64,000 bases of DNA from positions 62,001-126,000 of the forward strand of contig NZ_BOLK01000006.1 in NCBI RefSeq assembly GCF_016861565.1, given 5' to 3'. A program made the position numbers and the translations under genes. Under the pieces are notes generated by a model. The model did no database searches, was not told the origin of the DNA, and saw only the letters and a program-made list of their open reading frames with translations. This document shows, in pieces, positions 58,807 to 64,000 of the stretch; within the stretch, counting starts at the first letter, position 1; each line of letters opens with the position of its first letter. The DNA is from Secundilactobacillus yichangensis (GTDB taxonomy: Bacteria > Bacillota > Bacilli > Lactobacillales > Lactobacillaceae).

Positions 58807-60213
58807 ATGAAAGTCATTATTATTGGTTGTACACACGCTGGCACGGTGGCAGCAACAGAAATCTTGAAAAATCACCCAGAAACCGATTTAACAATTTACG
58901 AACGAACTGATAACTTCTCCTTTCTATCCTGCGGGATTTCACTTTACCTTGAGGGACAGGTGAAGAGGTTGGAAGACATGTTCTATTCTTCACCCCAAGA
59001 ATTAAGGGATATGGGTGCTACGGTACACGATAAACACGATGTTCTTAAGATTGATGCTAGCACCCACACCATTCAGGTAGCCAACATGAATACTGGCGAA
59101 GTGTTCAATGATGCTTACGACAAATTAATTATGACTACCGGCTCATCCGTCATGGTACCGCCCCTGTACGGTATTGATAACACTAGGGTCTTACTGTGTA
59201 AAAATTACCAGCAAGCGCAAGCCATTTACAAAGCCGCCCAAAACTTTCACAACATCGCTATCATTGGTGCTGGCTACGCCGGGGTTGAATTTGCCGAAGC
59301 CCTTTCTGGTTCGGGCCATCACGTCACACTATTCCAAGCCCGTTCACAAATCTTAAATAATTATGTCGATGATGATATGTCCAATTGGGCTGTCCAAAAA
59401 TTGCAAGACCATAAAGTTGACGTTCATTTAGGTACCGAAGTCAGCGCATTTACCGGCAATGATGATACTGATCAAATTACCATTGAAACGAATCAGGGTG
59501 ATTTTAAAGCGGATATTGCGCTTGTTAGCACTGGATTCACCCCCAACACGTCCCTCTTATCAGGTCAAGTTGACATCGAACGGCACGGTTCATTTTTAAC
59601 GAACCGCTTCTTGCAAACTTCTAACCCTGACATATACGCTGCTGGTGACTGCTGCATGGTCCGCTTCAATCCAACTGGTGCGCCAGCATACACACCGCTG
59701 GCAAGTGTCGCCATCCGTCAAGGAATGCTGGTCGCGCACAATATCTTTGATCACACCCACCCGTACATTGGCACCCAAGCCAGTTCTGCTTTGAAACTTT
59801 ACGGCTACGCACTAGCTACTACCGGGCTGACACTTAAGCATGCACTTAAGCGTGGCATCGATGCTGACAGTGTGACCTTTGATGGTACTTGGCGACCAGA
59901 TTACATGCCATCTACGGATCGACTAACCATTGTGCTAGTTTACGATAAGGGTAGCCGCCGCATCTTAGGTGCTCAGCTACTAAGCAAACACGATATTACA
60001 CAGTCCGCAAACGCGGTTTCCGTTGCTATCCAAAATAACAACACCATCGATGACCTCGCATTTGTTGATATGCTGTTCCAGCCAAACTTTGATTTTCCGT
60101 TTAACTACCTTAATCAAGTTGCTCAACTAGCCATTAATCAAGAAGCCGCTGCTGGTAGAACGAAACCGCGGTTTACCGCTCCTGGTTACACAGAACCTAA
60201 TCAAAAAGCATAA
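58807..60213 (+). CDS. nox: NADH oxidase (FAD/CoA-disulfide reductase family)
   Basis: 468 residues. FAD-binding start KVIIIGCTHAGTVAATEI, the redox Cys in SFLSCGISLYL (C42), NADH-binding IAIIGAGYAGVEFAEALSG near 156, and the second FAD motif PDIYAAGDCCMV near 280, followed by the dimerisation domain. One redox Cys at this place is typical of NADH oxidases and peroxidases that pass electrons to O2 or H2O2; a water-forming oxidase is the usual lactic-acid-bacterial role. It is divergent from the EAL gene across 123 nt and monocistronic. Confidence 0.88.
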   Translation: MKVIIIGCTHAGTVAATEILKNHPETDLTIYERTDNFSFLSCGISLYLEGQVKRLEDMFYSSPQELRDMGATVHDKHDVLKIDASTHTIQVANMNTGEVFNDAYDKLIMTTGSSVMVPPLYGIDNTRVLLCKNYQQAQAIYKAAQNFHNIAIIGAGYAGVEFAEALSGSGHHVTLFQARSQILNNYVDDDMSNWAVQKLQDHKVDVHLGTEVSAFTGNDDTDQITIETNQGDFKADIALVSTGFTPNTSLLSGQVDIERHGSFLTNRFLQTSNPDIYAAGDCCMVRFNPTGAPAYTPLASVAIRQGMLVAHNIFDHTHPYIGTQASSALKLYGYALATTGLTLKHALKRGIDADSVTFDGTWRPDYMPSTDRLTIVLVYDKGSRRILGAQLLSKHDITQSANAVSVAIQNNNTIDDLAFVDMLFQPNFDFPFNYLNQVAQLAINQEAAAGRTKPRFTAPGYTEPNQKA

Positions 60214-60215
60214 TC

Positions 60216-60258
60216 AAAAATCACGTTCAGGTGAAGAATCAAGCTGAACGTGATTTTT
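60216..60258. terminator. Bidirectional intrinsic terminator
   Basis: Stem AAAAATCACGTTCAG pairing with CTGAACGTGATTTTT, 13-nt loop. It ends nox (+) and the exopolysaccharide-type operon (-). Confidence 0.93.
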
Positions 60259-60278
60259 ACGTTTATAGATATAAATGC

Positions 60279-61136
60279 TTACACATCATATTCAGTTTCC
60301 CTGATGCCCTGCTTCATTAAATCGTAAGGACTGTCCATCGTTGTGGCATTCCAGCTCGCTAATCCAGCAGTCAACGAAGTATCCAGCTGCTCTAACTGGT
60401 TATCGCTACGCAGTTCCTTCAGAAAGTTCTGCTTGATTTGTTCAACGATCTGTTTAGCCTGCTGTTCATTAGAATGCAGCATCATTCCCCAAGTCGGTTC
60501 TTCTGGATCTAAAAAATAGGCTAGGTCATTATCCGCAGCTGTGGTGGTTAGCGTATCAGAAATAACCCGTAATAAAATATGATTTTGTTCGTCACTCAGC
60601 ATCCGCTGTAACTCTTGATAATAGCGAATTCGAAAAACTAGCATCGTTACTGGCAGGTCAAACCGGCGGTGATTTTCAATATACACTCTAGCGTCCACGG
60701 TAAAGGCAACTAGTGTCCGTAAGTTAGTTTGAGCGTCGAAAGCTCCCCGTTCGGTTAACTGATTTCGCAGTTTGTGATTATAAAACTGCAGTTGCTGCTG
60801 CCTACTCGTCATCATGGCTAACGAACTGCTGAGCAGCCCTGGCAGTATGAGCCAAAAGGCCATTTTCAGAGGGATCGTCTGATTCAAAGAAACGTTGATA
60901 TACGCCGTTGCCACAACCTGGCAAAAAATAAAAAGCAAATTACTCAACATGCCAGGAATCAAACCATAAAAATAAGTAATCAGCATGACCACCATCGTGA
61001 ATCCAAGATAAATCATGTTCCAAATTAGATTTGCTGATATCCCTACCAAAATCGTTGTGAAGCTGATCAACGTCACAAAAGTAACTAAACCAATATCTGC
61101 CTGTAGACTTGCCCGACCACGATCATCAACGTTCAT
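60279..61136 (-). CDS. Membrane protein with degenerate GGDEF domain
   Basis: 285 residues. About five hydrophobic segments occupy residues 15-110. Residues 125-285 have the diguanylate-cyclase fold pattern: GAFDAQTNLRTLVAFTVDARVYIENHRR, PVTMLVFRIRYYQEL and SLTAGLASWNATTMDSPYDLMKQ near the end. At the signature place the sequence is DPEEPTWGMML, so GGDEF is lost, and the RxxD inhibitory-site Arg is also missing. It is therefore unlikely to make c-di-GMP; it may be a sensor or scaffold. It is last in the operon and overlaps the BcsB-like gene by 11 nt. Confidence 0.78.
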   Translation of the reverse strand: MNVDDRGRASLQADIGLVTFVTLISFTTILVGISANLIWNMIYLGFTMVVMLITYFYGLIPGMLSNLLFIFCQVVATAYINVSLNQTIPLKMAFWLILPGLLSSSLAMMTSRQQQLQFYNHKLRNQLTERGAFDAQTNLRTLVAFTVDARVYIENHRRFDLPVTMLVFRIRYYQELQRMLSDEQNHILLRVISDTLTTTAADNDLAYFLDPEEPTWGMMLHSNEQQAKQIVEQIKQNFLKELRSDNQLEQLDTSLTAGLASWNATTMDSPYDLMKQGIRETEYDV

Positions 61137-63216
61137 GCCAATTCCCCTTTCGTTTTAGTAAACCGTTATGCCATAAAATTGAAGCCACCACGAAGCCAAA
61201 GAAAGCGATCGCTAGTAATGAGAGTCCCATATACGACCAGAAATGGCCGTGCTGGTGAAAACCAACGTTTAATGAATCGTCCTTTAACAGTTTTTGCTTC
61301 TTAAAGCGGTAACTATAGTGCTGATTATTATCATCCACAACGATGGCGTCCGCTTTTTGGTACTGTTCTAATTTTACCTGTCGATTCAACTGGGTCGACG
61401 CGCGATAAACACCATCATCGTGCGCACCGGTTACAACCAACAGCCCGTGGTGCTGATTGAATGGTGAACGTACTAGCTGCGCCGTTCCGATTCGCTTTGC
61501 GTACTGATCCTCCAAGCTCAATTTTTCGTTGCTTTTAAACCCGGTGAAATCTGAGTTGTATTGAAAATATAAATAGTTGTTCAGCTGTTTAATTAGCGGT
61601 GTCGTGTTCGGGGTTCCAAAAACGAGTACGTTTGATTGCGTTAGTACCGTCGCACTAGGCTTATCATGATAAACCTTAAACTCGCCGGTATTTTGTTTGG
61701 CATAATTACCGATTAAACCAAACAAATTGGACATGGTCGCAAAATCGTTATCCGTCAGCCGATTAGGCCGTACCAATGCCAAATTGTGAACCGCTTGGCC
61801 CTTCATAAAGACACTCGGATAGTTGTCAAATAAGAGATCTCGATACTGTTTGGATTGAATTACCGCGTAGGAATCCGAAAGTACGGTTGCCCATACACTT
61901 TGATCAGGAGCAGCCAGTTCTTCTCCTTGAGGAATGAGATCAAAATCAGCCTGAATAGTAAAGGCCCCATTTAACGGCATATGTGCTGGCAACTTTACAC
62001 TTACAGTATCATTATCCGCACGTTGACGGCTCAGCCGCTGACTGCCTATGGCCTGATTATTTACCTTGATGGTCACTAATGACCGTTTGAAATCCAAGTT
62101 TTTAGCGTAACGCGTGTGTAAATTAATCGTTGAGCCAGCCGCATTCATTTGATCATTAGGCAACTGAACAAAAAAGGTCTTCACGTGGTGACCAGCGCCT
62201 TGAACGGGTTCGTCGCTTTCCGTTAACGGCTGGCGCCCTTGAAATTGCAGTACCGATGTGAAAGTCTTGGTCTCTAAACCGATCCACTTCGTTGTTTGAG
62301 TTGTCTCTTGCATCAATTCCTCATTAGCCACGAATTGGGCTGCTTTCTCGAGCAGATCGTTAGACTGTGACGTGACCACCAATATGTTTTGCCGACCTGC
62401 TTTAACCACTTTAATAACCGCATGATCGGCTAATTTTTGTCGTGGCAGATGGGCTTTTAGACTTTGCGGTAAATGATCAAAGCGAGCAATTACCATCCTG
62501 AAACCTGAATGTTCGCCCTTCCCAAGTGGTTTGATTGGCAGCTGTCGGTCTTCTGACGTGACAAACCGGGTCATTCCGGTCAAGGCACGTAACCCTGCTG
62601 TCAGCTCATCATCCGTCGCCTGCAACGGTGTTTCCACTACCGACTGATTCTCTGCAATCGTATCTGCACCAGTCATATGACCGTAGAAATCATTAATTTG
62701 ATTCGTCGGTTTTTCAATCTCGTAGTCAAAGTTAACGTTACTGGTCTTATCTACCGTCAGCCAATTAGCTGGCGTCTGAACTGTTTTGGCTTGTTGATTA
62801 AGTAACTGTCCCTCCACCTGTAAGTTATTTTGCGACTCAATGAGCTGCTTCGGAATACTGATATGTTTTGACTGGAATCCCTTAGTTGCAGACGGCCGGA
62901 AGGAATAAAAAGTCACTCCGTTCACCGTCACAGTAATATCTGAAATCTGCCGATCATTCAGTTGAGAAACTTGGAAATTAAGATTTAAGGTCGCCTTTTT
63001 CACGTCCCAATAACCCATCTTCACAAAATACATATTAGATTGAACTGCCTTACCCGCTAATGACATTGTGCTATTTTGAAACGGCTGCGTATACTGCTTA
63101 GCAGCCGCTTTTTCTCCACTACTAAAGAAAAACAAAATTAACGTCAATACCGCAAGACTACTATTAATAACGCTTCGTTTTATACCATTTGGCTTGTTGA
63201 TGAAAAATTTGTTCAC
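61126..63216 (-). CDS. BcsB-like cellulose/exopolysaccharide synthesis protein
   Basis: About 696 residues. Signal peptide near residues 10-40, a large extracytoplasmic beta-rich region, and one C-terminal membrane helix (WSYMGLSLLAIAFFGFVVAS) with a short charged tail. The arrangement GYWDVKKATLNLNFQVSQL, VTVNGVTFYSFRP and LVVTGAHDDGVYRASTQL matches the BcsB family, the partner of cellulose synthase. Start: GTG 63216 behind GGTGGGG is preferred; ATG 63237 is also possible. It overlaps the end of the glycosyltransferase gene by about 50 nt, so the two are co-translated. Confidence 0.82.
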   Translation of the reverse strand: MNKFFINKPNGIKRSVINSSLAVLTLILFFFSSGEKAAAKQYTQPFQNSTMSLAGKAVQSNMYFVKMGYWDVKKATLNLNFQVSQLNDRQISDITVTVNGVTFYSFRPSATKGFQSKHISIPKQLIESQNNLQVEGQLLNQQAKTVQTPANWLTVDKTSNVNFDYEIEKPTNQINDFYGHMTGADTIAENQSVVETPLQATDDELTAGLRALTGMTRFVTSEDRQLPIKPLGKGEHSGFRMVIARFDHLPQSLKAHLPRQKLADHAVIKVVKAGRQNILVVTSQSNDLLEKAAQFVANEELMQETTQTTKWIGLETKTFTSVLQFQGRQPLTESDEPVQGAGHHVKTFFVQLPNDQMNAAGSTINLHTRYAKNLDFKRSLVTIKVNNQAIGSQRLSRQRADNDTVSVKLPAHMPLNGAFTIQADFDLIPQGEELAAPDQSVWATVLSDSYAVIQSKQYRDLLFDNYPSVFMKGQAVHNLALVRPNRLTDNDFATMSNLFGLIGNYAKQNTGEFKVYHDKPSATVLTQSNVLVFGTPNTTPLIKQLNNYLYFQYNSDFTGFKSNEKLSLEDQYAKRIGTAQLVRSPFNQHHGLLVVTGAHDDGVYRASTQLNRQVKLEQYQKADAIVVDDNNQHYSYRFKKQKLLKDDSLNVGFHQHGHFWSYMGLSLLAIAFFGFVVASILWHNGLLKRKGNWHER

Positions 63217-64000
63217 GAATATACCCCACCATTCCATAGATTGCCACCGCCAGCCACATCTGACTATAAATAAAGTACATCAAACTGATGATACCTAAAT
63301 TTCCGATAGTCATTTCGCCCTTTTCAGTCGTAATTGCCACAAACGTGCTCAGAATAAACAATAAAATTGCGACCAGCCAAACTGTACCGCTGTAATCTTG
63401 CAACGTGATGTGCACGAGATCCGCTACTGATAAAACAAAGATAACGTCCGAGAACACCAGTGAACACATCAGCAGAAAATAGGTACTCATGAAGTACAGC
63501 AGATCAAACCAAATCACCTTCGCATCCGTCTGAAACAGTAAGCCTAAGTTTTTCAAGATAACGTAGATGTTGCCCTTCACCCACCGCGTGCGCTGATGGA
63601 ACCAAACATCTAGCGTTTGCGGTTCCTGTTCCCAAGTAACCGCTAATGGCTGAAATGCGATCCATTTCCCTAGCCGATACACTTGAAAGCTGATTTCAGT
63701 ATCCTCAGCCAATGCCTTTACATCCCAGCCACCAATCTGTTCCAGCAAGTCTCGACGGATAACGTAATTGGTTCCTGGAATCGTGCAAAGCTGTAGCAGT
63801 TGCTGACGACCAGCCTGTGCCATCCATTGAAAAGCCAGCGTTTCAACGTTGATAAACCGGGTCAGCATTGTGGCATTTCGATTCCGGGTTCGAAACTTAC
63901 CAATCACCGCCCCCAATTTATGGTCCCGCATTAATGTCGCAACGAGGTATCGCAGTGCACCTGCTTCCGGAGTATTATCCGCATCGTAAACGGAAATAAT
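63164..64000 (-). CDS. BcsA-like processive glycosyltransferase (GT2), N-terminal part outside window
   Basis: The open frame runs off the window at 64000; 278 codons are visible. Reading in, VYDADNTPEAG carries the DxD metal site, GTNYVIRRDLLEQIGGWD and AEDTEISFQVYRLG follow (the TED-type catalytic Asp in AEDTE), and QRTRW is the QxxRW motif of processive synthases. Four membrane segments follow. The protein ends shortly after the last helix and has no PilZ domain, unlike c-di-GMP-activated cellulose synthases. Together with the BcsB-like and GGDEF-like genes it should build an exopolysaccharide. Confidence 0.85.
   Translation of the reverse strand: MISVYDADNTPEAGALRYLVATLMRDHKLGAVIGKFRTRNRNATMLTRFINVETLAFQWMAQAGRQQLLQLCTIPGTNYVIRRDLLEQIGGWDVKALAEDTEISFQVYRLGKWIAFQPLAVTWEQEPQTLDVWFHQRTRWVKGNIYVILKNLGLLFQTDAKVIWFDLLYFMSTYFLLMCSLVFSDVIFVLSVADLVHITLQDYSGTVWLVAILLFILSTFVAITTEKGEMTIGNLGIISLMYFIYSQMWLAVAIYGMVGYIREQIFHQQAKWYKTKRY

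Noticed and set aside
58684-58875. Longer EAL protein starting at 58875
   Set aside because: The extension overlaps the divergent nox start, is rich in unusual residues and lacks a ribosome binding site, whereas GTG 58683 follows AAGGGAGG.

Overview
The window is chromosomal DNA from a member of the Lactobacillaceae. This rests on a 5-oxoprolinase/biotin carboxylase operon, argCJBD, two T-box leaders, LPQTxE-type sortase signals, KxYKxGKxW-type signal peptides and strong GGAGG ribosome binding sites. The species cannot be fixed from sequence reading alone; an L. plantarum-like or Secundilactobacillus-like genome would fit. I see no tRNA, rRNA, insertion sequence, prophage gene or CRISPR array.

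Left part (1-12 kb): the tail of a flavin-binding (PPOX-type) gene and a TVP38-type membrane protein are followed by an allantoinase-NCS1 permease pair lying behind a clear thiamine pyrophosphate riboswitch with its own terminator. An Mga-like regulator and a TetR-type regulator come next, then a six-gene operon pxpB-pxpC-accB-accC-pxpA-permease for 5-oxoproline (pyroglutamate) use.

Middle left (12-28 kb): two adjacent, related giant cell-wall-anchored surface proteins (3183 and 1769 residues) built from Asp/Gly/Asn/Thr-rich beta-strand repeats with thrombospondin-type-3-like DxDGDG calcium motifs. They share the signal peptide, the sorting signal, a conserved upstream motif and similar terminators, so the whole transcription unit seems to have been duplicated.

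Middle (28-39 kb): a drug-efflux pair (MFS plus DUF4811) divergent from a MerR regulator; a PadR-DUF1700-DUF4097 envelope-stress-like operon; a PPOX-family gene that has no ordinary start codon; argCJBD (acetylated arginine pathway from N-acetylglutamyl phosphate to acetylornithine, with ArgJ recycling the acetyl group); and an XRE/TPR regulator.

Right middle (39-55 kb): UspA, a basic amino acid antiporter-like permease, an amidase/C39-like peptidase pair, a probable Ile T-box leader in front of a 43-codon ORF and a hydratase, a PLP aminotransferase, a glutamine-type ABC transporter, an Fe-S cluster-type protein, prephenate dehydratase, a probable Val T-box leader in front of a PanE-like reductase, CorA and an AAT-family amino acid permease. 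Amino acid supply and turnover is the common theme. Structured palindromic repeats sit directly at the stop codons of two genes here.

Right end (55-64 kb): a choice-of-anchor-A surface protein with eight 26-residue repeats and a degenerate sorting motif, an EAL-domain phosphodiesterase, NADH oxidase, and an operon (running off the window) of a BcsA-like glycosyltransferase, a BcsB-like protein and a degenerate GGDEF membrane protein, probably making an exopolysaccharide under cyclic-di-GMP-related control.
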